Part shown: positions 8,990-16,838 of the stretch, piece after piece | Layout of the letters: each line of letters starts with the position of its first letter | How positions within the stretch are numbered: position 1 is the stretch's first letter | Origin: Promethearchaeota archaeon Loki_b32 | GTDB lineage: Archaea > Asgardarchaeota > Lokiarchaeia > Sigyniarchaeales > SOKP01 | NCBI GenBank assembly: GCA_005223125.1 | Contig: NJBH01000027.1 | Location: 1 to 53,446 of the forward strand | Length of the DNA: 53,446 nucleotides | Direction of reading: 5' to 3' | Made by a program: the position numbers and the translations under genes | Notes under the pieces: model-generated | The model's database searches: none | The model's input: the letters and a program-made list of their open reading frames with translations, nothing else | What the model was told of the DNA's origin: nothing

Positions 8990-9484
8990 TTATTTTTCAA
9001 TTTTTTCTTCGTTAATATTAAATACATATCGCTTATCCAAGAAAAATTTTGTCAGATATCCGATAGATAGTGCAATAATAAAGCTTATTTCGAGTGGCGT
9101 ATTGAGAAAATTTGTTAGTAAAAATTGAATTCCGATATTTTCTATAGTTGTAAGTATCGCAAACCCAAAGTATTTTATAAATTCAATTGAAGTTTCTTTT
9201 AATTCAGTGCTGGTTTTTTTAAAAACTATAAACTTATCTAAGAAAAACTTAATGATATATGTGATACCAACAGCAAATATAGAACCAATTAATTCTCGCA
9301 TATCAAATGGTTCAGTTGAACAATAAAATACATGAAAGAATTCAATTGTACCAAAATTTTGACAGATGAATGGAGCAACAACTATTTGGTTTAATTTTTG
9401 AATCAAATAATTTAGTCCGATCATAGCAGCAGCAAATACAAAATAGAGGGTCATCTGTCTTTTCATATCATTCTCATTAACCAT
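8990..9484 (-). CDS. GtrA-like four-helix membrane protein
   Basis: Membrane protein of 164 residues with about four hydrophobic helices and the GtrA-family layout: two helical hairpins, each with a conserved aromatic and basic exit (YIIKFFLDKFIVFK and YLTKFFLDKRYVFN). This (I/L)-x-K-F-F-L-D-K repeat is internal, suggesting an ancient duplication of the hairpin. GtrA proteins are thought to help move polyprenyl-linked sugars across membranes or to support cell-surface glycosylation. No glycosyltransferase is adjacent. The first ATG (9484) and a second ATG six codons later are both possible starts. It belongs to a run of minus-strand membrane genes up to 10478. Confidence 0.72.
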   Translation of the reverse strand: MVNENDMKRQMTLYFVFAAAMIGLNYLIQKLNQIVVAPFICQNFGTIEFFHVFYCSTEPFDMRELIGSIFAVGITYIIKFFLDKFIVFKKTSTELKETSIEFIKYFGFAILTTIENIGIQFLLTNFLNTPLEISFIIALSIGYLTKFFLDKRYVFNINEEKIEK

Positions 9485-9497
9485 AACTTATCACATC

Positions 9498-9791
9498 TTA
9501 TATATTATTTAATTTTTCTCCACAATGATAGCAAAATTTCGCAATTGATTTCGTTATTTCTCCCCCACAACTAGAACAATATATAACTTCTGAACCTTTA
9601 AAGTTCTGAAAAGATGAATTTTCAGTTGTTCCCTTTTCAATATTAATTTTATTTCGATATCGTGTTCTAAATGAAAAAGGTAAAAAACAGATAATCGGAA
9701 TAAAAAAAAAGAAATCAATCATAAAAGACAAGATTAAAGAAACTAAAAATATTGTTATAAAAATTATGTTCAATAGAATATTTCGCTTCAT
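9498..9791 (-). CDS. Small membrane protein with zinc-ribbon tail
   Basis: A 97-residue protein of unknown function. The N-terminal 45 residues are a long hydrophobic stretch, probably two closely spaced membrane helices, ending in FRTRYRNK (positive-inside). The C-terminus is a short zinc ribbon, YCSSCGG then FCYHCGE (two Cys-x2-Cys pairs), of the common 'zinc-ribbon_2' type found at protein ends. The topology would place the ribbon in the cytoplasm. It ends 13 bases before the GtrA-like gene and starts about 50 bases after the EMC3-like gene, so the three may form one transcript. Confidence 0.6.
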   Translation of the reverse strand: MKRNILLNIIFITIFLVSLILSFMIDFFFFIPIICFLPFSFRTRYRNKINIEKGTTENSSFQNFKGSEVIYCSSCGGEITKSIAKFCYHCGEKLNNI

Positions 9792-9839
9792 TGTTATTTG
9801 AATTAAAAAATATTCAACAAATTAAGTAAATTAATTATG

Positions 9840-10478
9840 TTATTCTTCTATGCGATCTTTCCAGGAATTTTTTCTTGGTGATAAATCTTCATTTGTTCTT
9901 CCAACATTAACATCCCTATAATCATTCATATGATTCTGTGTGTTGGAAGAAATCTGAAAAGGAAGTTCGTTGCTTTGTTGAGGAGAAGAAATTATTCCCA
10001 TGATTTCTTTTAAATAACTCTGTGTTTTTGTCCCTTTCCCCGTAATTTTTCTATATAGTCTTTTTACTCCATATATTATCAAAGAAATACTAATTGAGAA
10101 GATAATGTAAATTGCGACCCAACCACTACCAAAAATGAGAAGCGGGAAAGGTAAAAGTCCAGATTTATAATCCGAATAAATAATTCCAAGAACTGCAAAA
10201 ATACTTATAAAAATCACACATCTTAAACATAATGGAATAAATTGTTTTTTCATCATCAGTTTCATAAACTGTAATGATTCCTGTTGTGTTTGTGCCATTA
10301 ATTGATAATCACCTAAAAGTTGAGCGTTTTTAATACGTTCTTGAAGATTTTTTGCTTTTTTCCTCATTTCTCTTAAAGCTTCTTTTCTTAATCCTAAAAT
10401 ATAATTAAGACCCATTCCTAAAACAATCATGCCAAGAGTTACAAACAGAATTTGAATAATTATTACTACATTTGACAT
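9840..10478 (-). CDS. EMC3/TMCO1-like (DUF106) membrane insertase
   Basis: Member of the Oxa1/YidC/EMC3/TMCO1 superfamily in its archaeal (DUF106) form. Seen in the 212 residues: an N-terminal helix (about 5-28), a cytosolic helical hairpin of positively charged coiled coil (about 30-72, RKKAKNLQERIKNAQ then QLMAQTQQESLQFMKLMMKK), and two further membrane segments (about 82-105 and 115-140) with the hydrophobic PFPLL..GSGW loop between them, followed by a polar tail. Homologues insert membrane proteins with short translocated parts, including tail-anchored proteins. This window encodes at least two such tail-anchored candidates (4676-5146 and 15820-16143). The C-terminal tail of about 65 residues is low-complexity and family-atypical. 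Confidence 0.78.
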   Translation of the reverse strand: MSNVVIIIQILFVTLGMIVLGMGLNYILGLRKEALREMRKKAKNLQERIKNAQLLGDYQLMAQTQQESLQFMKLMMKKQFIPLCLRCVIFISIFAVLGIIYSDYKSGLLPFPLLIFGSGWVAIYIIFSISISLIIYGVKRLYRKITGKGTKTQSYLKEIMGIISSPQQSNELPFQISSNTQNHMNDYRDVNVGRTNEDLSPRKNSWKDRIEE

Positions 10479-10593
10479 TATACCATCACTATATTAGGAA
10501 AAACATGTTTAAAATTAAATTTTTTGAATTATATTTTATTTTTAATTAAAGATTTATACCATTGGAAAAAACTAAGTCTATGTAAGACTTTTT

Positions 10594-11616
10594 TTATCTT
10601 AACCCACCATCTATAAAGCCTTTAATATATTTAGCATAAACTGTTTTCCATCGAGTCGGTATTGATGATGCTATGGCACAACCTAAACGGCAATTATCAC
10701 AGAAAGGATAATTATCATGCATTTTCATTATTTCTTTTACTTCATGAGAATTATAAATCGTTGATACAGGATATTTTAAAGCGTTAAATCTCTTTATTGG
10801 GTGAATTTTGCATGGATAACTAATAAATCCATCATGACTTATGAATAAATAAGCTTCAGCTACATGACAACGTAAAGTTTTTTGACTATATTGCGGATAT
10901 CCTCCGAAACCTTTCTCGACTACCTCGATACTGGTAGGATCTGTTAAAATGTTGCGATATTTTTTTCTTAAAATTCGAATTTGATTAGCCCAAATAGAGA
11001 TATCAGGGATCATTTCTTGAATATCTGGGATCTGATAACTTTTATTTTGAAAATCTCTTATTATATCTTCACAAGGATATATTTCAATTGAACACCCTAA
11101 TTTTTCTGCTAATTGGCAAATATCATCTAAGAGATGGATATTATTTTTCATAACCACTGTACTAATAATAACTTTAACATCTTGTTTATTTGCTAACTTA
11201 ATGGATTCAATAATTCTGTCAAATGTTTTAAGTCCTCGCATTTTATCATGAAGTTCTGCGGTGGGATAATCCAGTGATATTAAAACATAATCTAATCCTT
11301 CAATTTTATGCTCTTTAAATAATTTTGGTAATAAGTATCCATTAGTAGCCATTCCATTCATCAAACCATGTTCTATTCCGGTATAATATATAAGTTCTGG
11401 AAGATCTTTTCTTAATGTTGGCTCACCCCCTGTAAAAGAAAGAGCTAGTACACCTAAGTCCGTAATCTGGTCAATAAGAAATTTTATTTGTTCTGTAGTC
11501 ATATCCGCGCCTAAAATAGATTCAGGTAAAGAATGAATTGAGCAGAATGAACATTTACCATTACAATGTAATGTCAATTCTATCTGAGCAGAATAAGGAA
11601 TCTTGTGATCAGTCAA
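10594..11616 (-). CDS. Radical SAM protein with SPASM-like C-terminus
   Basis: Cytoplasmic iron-sulfur enzyme of 340 residues. The radical-SAM cluster motif is Cys18-x3-Cys22-x2-Cys25 (LHCNGKCSFC). The SAM-binding GGEP motif (SFTGGEPTLRKDLPEL) follows, and then the ATNGYLL and SLDYPTAELHDKMRG strands of the partial TIM barrel. A second cysteine set in the last 110 residues (one Cys in LRCHVAEAY, one in YPCKIHP, then FCDNCRLGC) resembles a SPASM or twitch auxiliary cluster, as in PqqE/MoaA/HpnH relatives. These proteins modify peptides or small molecules by radical chemistry. No obvious precursor peptide gene lies next to it, so the substrate is unknown. It is isolated by AT-rich spacers on both sides. 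Confidence 0.85.
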   Translation of the reverse strand: MTDHKIPYSAQIELTLHCNGKCSFCSIHSLPESILGADMTTEQIKFLIDQITDLGVLALSFTGGEPTLRKDLPELIYYTGIEHGLMNGMATNGYLLPKLFKEHKIEGLDYVLISLDYPTAELHDKMRGLKTFDRIIESIKLANKQDVKVIISTVVMKNNIHLLDDICQLAEKLGCSIEIYPCEDIIRDFQNKSYQIPDIQEMIPDISIWANQIRILRKKYRNILTDPTSIEVVEKGFGGYPQYSQKTLRCHVAEAYLFISHDGFISYPCKIHPIKRFNALKYPVSTIYNSHEVKEIMKMHDNYPFCDNCRLGCAIASSIPTRWKTVYAKYIKGFIDGGLR

Positions 11617-11880
11617 ATTGTTTAAAATGAAATTTCTAATATATTGGATATATTTTTTAATTCTCCTTTGAGGAATTTAGTAGGACACCATTATCTTTGA
11701 TTTGAGGTTTTATTAAAGATTTTAAGCATATTTAAGTTAAAAAATATTATTGAATTGACATATAAAAAGATAATTTAAATAAATAAATATTTGAATTTGA
11801 TTTGATATTAAAAAATTGAAATAAAAAAAAAGATTAAACAAATTTAATATGCTAATTTATTGATTTGGCAGAGAAAAGCA

Positions 11881-12228
11881 TTACTTTTCATATCCACATT
11901 TACGACATACATATTTTTTAGCGTAGATCTTAACTCCACCCATCTGATGTAAAACTTGGCTTTTATCTTCATGTGTGGCAAAAGAGGTTCCTCCACACTC
12001 AGGACAAATCCTTCTACCCTCAACAGGAGGTTTTTCTTCTAACCGTGCTTCTTCCTCTTGTTTATCTACAACTGCTGAAGGTTTAACTGTAGTAGCTGCG
12101 GGGAAAGGTGCGGCTGAGGTTGATGGTACAGGACTAGCTGTAGCAGCTGGTTCGGTTTTTAATAATTTGTCTAGTTTACTATTAATATCTTCAAGTAGCT
12201 TTAATACATTTTGTTCAAATTCTGACAA
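11881..12228 (-). CDS. Small coiled-coil, linker and zinc-ribbon protein
   Basis: A 115-residue protein in three parts: a short N-terminal coiled coil (FEQNVLKLLEDINSKLDKLL), an Ala/Pro/Thr-rich flexible linker (about 25-55), and a C-terminal zinc ribbon, Cys75-x2-Cys78 and Cys108-x2-Cys111. The ribbon shares EGRR-x-CPECG, HE-DKS and IY-x-KKY-x-C-x2-CG with the tail of the gelsolin-like protein at 6771-7778, so the two were probably built from one mobile domain. The N-terminal coil suggests a homo-oligomer presenting several ribbons. The start is TTG, eight bases after a strong Shine-Dalgarno GGAGGAG, which supports it over later codons. Function unknown. Confidence 0.72.
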   Translation of the reverse strand: MSEFEQNVLKLLEDINSKLDKLLKTEPAATASPVPSTSAAPFPAATTVKPSAVVDKQEEEARLEEKPPVEGRRICPECGGTSFATHEDKSQVLHQMGGVKIYAKKYVCRKCGYEK

Positions 12229-12363
12229 TAAAAATCTCCTCCAAAATAGGTTTTTTAAAATTTGATGAAGTAATTTTTAACAATCTAATCTAAGTCTGAA
12301 TTTAAATATTTTAGTAAAATGAAAATATCAATAAGATCAATTTAGGATAAATTTAGGTAAACC

Positions 12364-12380
12364 TTCAATTGTCAATTGAA
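12364..12380. repeat. Perfect 17-base palindrome between operons
   Basis: TTCAATTG, a single T, then CAATTGAA: an exact inverted repeat in the spacer between the DUF1667 stop and the zinc-ribbon gene. On the plus strand it is followed by a short A run. It could be an operator for the zinc-ribbon gene (about 135 bases downstream on the minus strand) or a weak hairpin after the Glp-like operon. In DNA this AT-rich, chance is also possible. Confidence 0.35.
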
Positions 12381-12437
12381 AAAATCGTAAAATTATAAAA
12401 AAGATACTATAAAATAGTTTAAAGAGTAAAAGTTTTA

Positions 12438-12833
12438 TTACATTTCAATTAAATCCCTACTTGCAATTATATTAATATCAAGTCCAAATACATTTTCAAG
12501 TAGAGTATCACCCATTTTTATTGGAGCTGTAGTTTGAGCTTTTGCGATTAATTTTAAAGTTTCTTCTAATCTATCTTTTGGAATCGGTTTATCAGATCTA
12601 ACAGGGATTAATGGTAAAAACCCTTTTTCTACTCGCATTGTAGTAGTAAGAATTCTTTTTGGTGCGACGAATTCCTCTCTTGCATATTCTTCCCCTCTCT
12701 TACATGAATGACCTTCAATTATCAGTTCTCCATTAATATTTTCAACATGTACAAGGCAGCCTGTAGGGCAAATAATGCATCTTATATCCTTAAAACCTTC
12801 AGGAAGTTCACTTTCATTAGTTTTTGTTGACAT
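12438..12833 (-). CDS. DUF1667 protein, third gene of the GlpA/GlpB-like operon
   Basis: A 131-residue protein of the DUF1667 family, which almost always follows FAD-dependent GlpA/GlpB-like dehydrogenase genes in anaerobes. Seen here: CIICPTGC near the N-terminus and SCKRGEEYA about 25 residues later. This gives four cysteines arranged C-x2-C-x3-C and a distant C, a likely iron-sulfur or zinc site, followed by the family segment PKRILTTTMRVEKGFLPLIPVRSDKPIPK. It probably acts as a small electron-transfer or assembly subunit of the neighbouring dehydrogenase. It starts with ATG 22 bases after the upstream oxidoreductase stop and is the last gene of the operon. Confidence 0.85.
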   Translation of the reverse strand: MSTKTNESELPEGFKDIRCIICPTGCLVHVENINGELIIEGHSCKRGEEYAREEFVAPKRILTTTMRVEKGFLPLIPVRSDKPIPKDRLEETLKLIAKAQTTAPIKMGDTLLENVFGLDINIIASRDLIEM

Positions 12834-12855
12834 TTCTTATTACCTCTTTCTGAAA

Positions 12856-14154
12856 TTAATCTTCCTCAATTAATACCTCTGGTCGGGGGATTACTTCAAC
12901 TTCCAAACTTTTACAATCAGGATCAATTTGTTGTTCTCTTAAATTTAACTTTAATTCAATCATTTCGCTTGGAATAACATATATTTTCTTTCTTTTATAA
13001 ACTATTTTGTTTTTATCATCTTTAAATTGAATTAAGAGTCTACGATCTGGTCGTTTAACTCTAAAAGTAAAAATAATATCTCTTTCTAAGTCAGCATTAT
13101 TAATTAAATCAGGCTTTATGTAATTAACATTTTCTCCTGCAGTGCATTTAATTTGTGTTTTTTTTCCAATCTCTTTACCATATTTTTCTTTAACATATTC
13201 TATGGCATTCAATCCAGCTCGTTTTGCTTCAGCAGTCACGAGGTCAACTAGATCATGGACTTGTAATACATTTCCGCATGCGAATACACCATCAATTGTA
13301 GTTTCTAAATTGTTATCCACCACAGGACCTCCCATTACCGAAATTTTAGCACCTGCTTCTCGTGTTAACTCGTTTTCAGGGATTAAACCTACAGATAATA
13401 ATAAGGTATCACATTCGATAAATTTTTCAGAGCCTATTACCCGATCGAAGTTGCGATCTACTTTACTTACTGTTACGCCTTGAACCCTCTCCTTTCCATG
13501 AATCTTTGTTACTGTATAACTTGTAATTAATGGTATTCCATAATCTTCTAAACATTGTACTTCATTCCTAATTAGGCCACTTACATAAGGTTGAATTTCT
13601 ACGACTGCTTTAACTTGACAACCTTCCCATGTTAGACGACGTGCCATAATCATTCCAATATCTCCACTTCCCAAAATAACATAAGTTCTACCAGGTAAAT
13701 ATCCTTCAATATTAACAAATCTTTGAGCTTGCCCTGCAGTAAGTATTCCAGCAGGGCGAAAACCAGGTATATTAATTGCTCCCCGTGTTTTTTCACGGCA
13801 TCCCATAGCAAGGATTATGGCTTTAGCTTTAATCTCAATAAGTCCTTCCTTATTATTTACAGCATAAATTGTTTTATCTGGGGTAAATTCAATCACCATT
13901 GTATCTAATTTATAAGGAATGTTAAGATCTTTAGCTTGATTTATAAATCTCTGAACATATTCAGGTCCTGTTAATTCTTCTTCAAATTCATGAAGTCCAA
14001 AGCCATTGTGAATGCACTGGAGAGTTATTCCTCCTATTTCTTTATCTCTTTCCAAGATTAAAACATCCAATTCCGCCTTTTTAACAACTATAGCAGCAGC
14101 AATCCCCGCAGATCCACCACCTATTACGGCAACATCCACTTCGTATTTTTTCAT
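12856..14154 (-). CDS. FAD/NAD(P)-dependent oxidoreductase, GlpB-like partner
   Basis: Two-dinucleotide-fold flavoprotein of 432 residues. The FAD-binding site is at the N-terminus (VAVIGGGSAGIAAAI, then LILERD). A second nucleotide-binding fold begins near residue 160 (YVILGSGDIGMIMARRL). The FAD-closing motif is VDNNLETTIDGVFACGN. A C-terminal all-beta extension of about 80 residues follows. It lacks a CxxC redox disulfide. In many anaerobes this gene sits between a GlpA-like dehydrogenase and a DUF1667 gene, exactly as here, and passes electrons from the GlpA-like subunit. The ATG starts on the base after the upstream stop codon, implying translational coupling. Electron acceptor unknown. 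Confidence 0.87.
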   Translation of the reverse strand: MKKYEVDVAVIGGGSAGIAAAIVVKKAELDVLILERDKEIGGITLQCIHNGFGLHEFEEELTGPEYVQRFINQAKDLNIPYKLDTMVIEFTPDKTIYAVNNKEGLIEIKAKAIILAMGCREKTRGAINIPGFRPAGILTAGQAQRFVNIEGYLPGRTYVILGSGDIGMIMARRLTWEGCQVKAVVEIQPYVSGLIRNEVQCLEDYGIPLITSYTVTKIHGKERVQGVTVSKVDRNFDRVIGSEKFIECDTLLLSVGLIPENELTREAGAKISVMGGPVVDNNLETTIDGVFACGNVLQVHDLVDLVTAEAKRAGLNAIEYVKEKYGKEIGKKTQIKCTAGENVNYIKPDLINNADLERDIIFTFRVKRPDRRLLIQFKDDKNKIVYKRKKIYVIPSEMIELKLNLREQQIDPDCKSLEVEVIPRPEVLIEED

Positions 14155-15624
14155 TTATTTCCTAGCACCTCCTCTTTCTCTCTTTAATAGGAAATCTTTT
14201 GTTTTCCCCATCAAAATATTAGTATCTTCTCCACTCTTCGTAATTTCTTCGTATTTCTTGTTCAATTCTCTTGATAGGATTTCAATAACTCGAGGACGAC
14301 AGAATCCTCCTTGACATCTACCCATACCGGGTCGACAACGGAATTTGACTCCATCTACAGTATTAGCACCAACTGGAGCGTGGATTGCGTTTATTATCTC
14401 TTTTTCAGGTATCGTTTCACAGCGACAAATGATTCGACCCCATGCTGGGTCTTCTTTTATTTTTATATCAAGCTCTTCTTTTGTGAAATCTTTAAATCTT
14501 TCAGGTTTGGGGCGAATAGGGTTATAATCCTCCTTAACTTTTAATTCTACACCTAATAATTCGAGAAATTCAACTACTTTTTCTGCGATTGCGAATGTTG
14601 CGGTTAGTCCTGGTGATAATATTCCTGCCACGTTAATAAACCCATATACATCAGTATTGTCAATAATAAAATCATAAGTGTCTGGAACAGCTCTTAATCC
14701 TGCAAAGTTTCTAATCGAACTTCTTGCGGGGATATTTGGTACTAATTTCATCCCACCTTCCAAAATTTCTTTTAAACCGGCAGTAGTAGTTGAAATATTT
14801 TCCCGATCAGTAATATTTTGAGCATTAGGACCAACAAATGTGTTACCATGTAAAGTAGGACAGACCAAAATTCCTTTTGATACTTTAGTAGGAATAGGGA
14901 ATAAGATTTTATTTAATTGAATAGCATTACGATCAAAGAGAATATATTCACCTTTTCTTGGCATTATGCTAAAATAATCTAAACCTAACATTCTAGAAAT
15001 TCTCGCAGCATACAATCCAGAAGCATTAATAAGATTTCTTCCTTGGAATTCACCTGCGAATGTTCGTACGGTGAAAACGTAATCTTGATGTTTGATTTTA
15101 ACAACTTCATGATTTCTGAAAAATTTCGCGCCATTCATCACAGCATTTTCAGCTAATGCAAAAGTTAATTCATATGGGCTAGCAAGTCCGGCTGAAGGTG
15201 CATGTAATACACCAACAACCTCATCAGTTAAATTTGGTTCCATTTGTTTAATTTTCTTTTTATCTAAAATTACCTCTAGTCCAGGTACACCATCCTCAGT
15301 TCCTTTTTTTCTTTCCTCTTCCAATTGTTTTATCTGATTATCTTCTAAAGCTACAACAAAAGAACCAATTCGTTTGAAAGGGAAATTCAATTCCTCTGCT
15401 GCTTGGGTATACATTTTATTTCCCCCAATACATAAGTGTCGTTTAATATAATCTCTAGGAGAAGCATATCCAGCGTGTATTACTCCTGAATTAGCCTTAG
15501 TAGTCCCAACAGCAATCTCTGCCTCCTTTTCTAATAAACAAATATCTAAATTATATTTTGAAAGCGTGCGAGCTATAGAACAACCGGTAACACCGCCTCC
15601 AATAATAATAACATCGTAAATCAA
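14155..15624 (-). CDS. GlpA-like FAD dehydrogenase with BFD-type [2Fe-2S] domain
   Basis: DAO-family flavoprotein of 489 residues. The N-terminal FAD site is IIGGGVTGCSIARTLSKY, followed by the substrate-domain start ANSGVIHAGY typical of glycerol-3-phosphate dehydrogenases and L-2-hydroxyglutarate oxidases. Residues about 400-470 form a BFD-like domain with four cysteines (ICRCET, then FRCRPGMGRCQGGFC), a [2Fe-2S] ligand set. It probably oxidises sn-glycerol-3-phosphate or a 2-hydroxyacid and hands electrons to the next gene product. Archaeal lipids use glycerol-1-phosphate, so a G3P role would imply catabolism or a link to the lipid-divide question in Asgards. The start is TTG at 15624. First gene of a three-gene operon. 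Confidence 0.87.
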   Translation of the reverse strand: MIYDVIIIGGGVTGCSIARTLSKYNLDICLLEKEAEIAVGTTKANSGVIHAGYASPRDYIKRHLCIGGNKMYTQAAEELNFPFKRIGSFVVALEDNQIKQLEEERKKGTEDGVPGLEVILDKKKIKQMEPNLTDEVVGVLHAPSAGLASPYELTFALAENAVMNGAKFFRNHEVVKIKHQDYVFTVRTFAGEFQGRNLINASGLYAARISRMLGLDYFSIMPRKGEYILFDRNAIQLNKILFPIPTKVSKGILVCPTLHGNTFVGPNAQNITDRENISTTTAGLKEILEGGMKLVPNIPARSSIRNFAGLRAVPDTYDFIIDNTDVYGFINVAGILSPGLTATFAIAEKVVEFLELLGVELKVKEDYNPIRPKPERFKDFTKEELDIKIKEDPAWGRIICRCETIPEKEIINAIHAPVGANTVDGVKFRCRPGMGRCQGGFCRPRVIEILSRELNKKYEEITKSGEDTNILMGKTKDFLLKRERGGARK

Positions 15625-15819
15625 TTATACACTAACCTTTCATGTAATATTTTTATTAAAAATACTAGTAATGGATATTAAATGTAATAGATATTAAATT
15701 CTAGTCTTAAAAAATATAAATACCTTTTAAATTTATTAAAGAGAAAGTAAATTTAATTACCCAGTATAAAATCAATTTACACGTACTTCTGACTTTTCTA
15801 TTAACTTCATGTTTTACAT

Positions 15820-16143
15820 CTATAAAACATAAATGAATAAGAGCCAGAAAAGATTAAAAATGATGGCTAGAGTTACTAAAATCTTTGTTACTGGATTAAA
15901 AAGTGTGTTTTTTAATGATCTAGTCATCTTTAATTTTAGTTCGCTTTCTATAAGATTACCAACTAAGTTAGAATTAGGAGATGATTCTTTTTTCATATGA
16001 ATAGATCCCAAAAATCGTGGTTTTGATAAGTTTTTAATAATATTATTTAAATTATTCGAAGTAAGTAAGTGATTATTATTAATCAATGGAAGATCTTCGA
16101 TATTATCATTATTAGCTGATTCTTTCTTATCAGTTGGGTTCAT
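15820..16143 (-). CDS. Small tail-anchored protein, unknown function
   Basis: About 107 residues, no recognised domain. The first 80 residues are polar, Asn/Ser/Lys-rich and probably partly disordered. The C-terminus is one hydrophobic segment (ILVTLAIIFNLFWLLFIYVL) that ends the protein, so it should be tail-anchored in the cytoplasmic membrane. A TTG six codons upstream (16161) is in frame, but I prefer the ATG at 16143 because AAAGGAAAA sits directly upstream of it as a ribosome-binding site. It lies between the Glp-like operon and the longin-like gene on the same strand. Confidence 0.55.
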   Translation of the reverse strand: MNPTDKKESANNDNIEDLPLINNNHLLTSNNLNNIIKNLSKPRFLGSIHMKKESSPNSNLVGNLIESELKLKMTRSLKNTLFNPVTKILVTLAIIFNLFWLLFIYVL

Positions 16144-16289
16144 TCTTTTTTCCTTTAACAATTTACTTATTTTATTTTTTTCATGATTAAAGAATCAAAT
16201 TAGTCTTAAAATTTTTACGTTTATAAAAATAAATTGATAAGATTTGAAACCATTTCAGAAAATTTATTATTTAAAGATATTTGAAATTT

Positions 16290-16679
16290 TTAGATAATTT
16301 CTTCTAATGAATCACTTATATGATTTGTAAAATCAGCAAAAACTCGAATATTTTTATAATAATTCTTAATAGTCTCTTCAGGGTACACTATAAAAAAATT
16401 TTTTGAAATGTTTTTAAGTTCATTCAAGATTTTTTTACTTTTAATTTCATTTGATGAATTCGCAACAAAAAGGAAATTGTTGTTTTTAACGATTGTGAAA
16501 CGAACACTGCTTAATTCAAAATGTGACATTCCCCCCTCACTAAGCGTCTCTGCAAATGTATTTAAAGCACTCATCAATCCTCCAAAAACTTGTGGTCCTA
16601 CTGTTGGATCAATTGTTCGATTGAATAAGGTCACTCCACTTTCAGCTAAAATCCATAAATTTCTTATAACTTTTCCCAA
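16290..16679 (-). CDS. Longin-like domain protein
   Basis: A single-domain protein of 129 residues with the strand-helix-strand order of small longin folds. It opens with a hairpin IRNLWILAESGVTLFNR (like the 'lwIl..sG..lF' opening of longin and AP-complex small chains), then a helix QVFGGLMSALNTFAETL, a hairpin SSVRFTIVKNNNFLFVA, and a C-terminal helical part. Asgard genomes are rich in longin and roadblock proteins that in eukaryotes are GTPase partners and trafficking-complex subunits (TRAPP, adaptins, SNARE N-domains). No small GTPase is nearby, so a partner cannot be named. The start codon appears to be TTG, with no strong Shine-Dalgarno. A roadblock-type assignment is the main alternative. 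Confidence 0.65.
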   Translation of the reverse strand: MGKVIRNLWILAESGVTLFNRTIDPTVGPQVFGGLMSALNTFAETLSEGGMSHFELSSVRFTIVKNNNFLFVANSSNEIKSKKILNELKNISKNFFIVYPEETIKNYYKNIRVFADFTNHISDSLEEII

Positions 16680-16838
16680 ATAATTTCACATGTATAAAAT
16701 AATTCCCTACTCTTAACAAAATAATTAATCATTATTAAATTACGATCTTTTTGAAATGATATTCATTTTTAAAAGAATAAAATATATCTAAAATCGTTTA
16801 ACTAAATAATATAAGGCTTTAACCTAAATATTTGTAAT

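Noticed and set aside
16144-16161. TTG start extending the tail-anchored protein by six residues
   Set aside because: The ATG at 16143 has a better-placed AAAGGA ribosome site; the added residues would be translated Shine-Dalgarno sequence.
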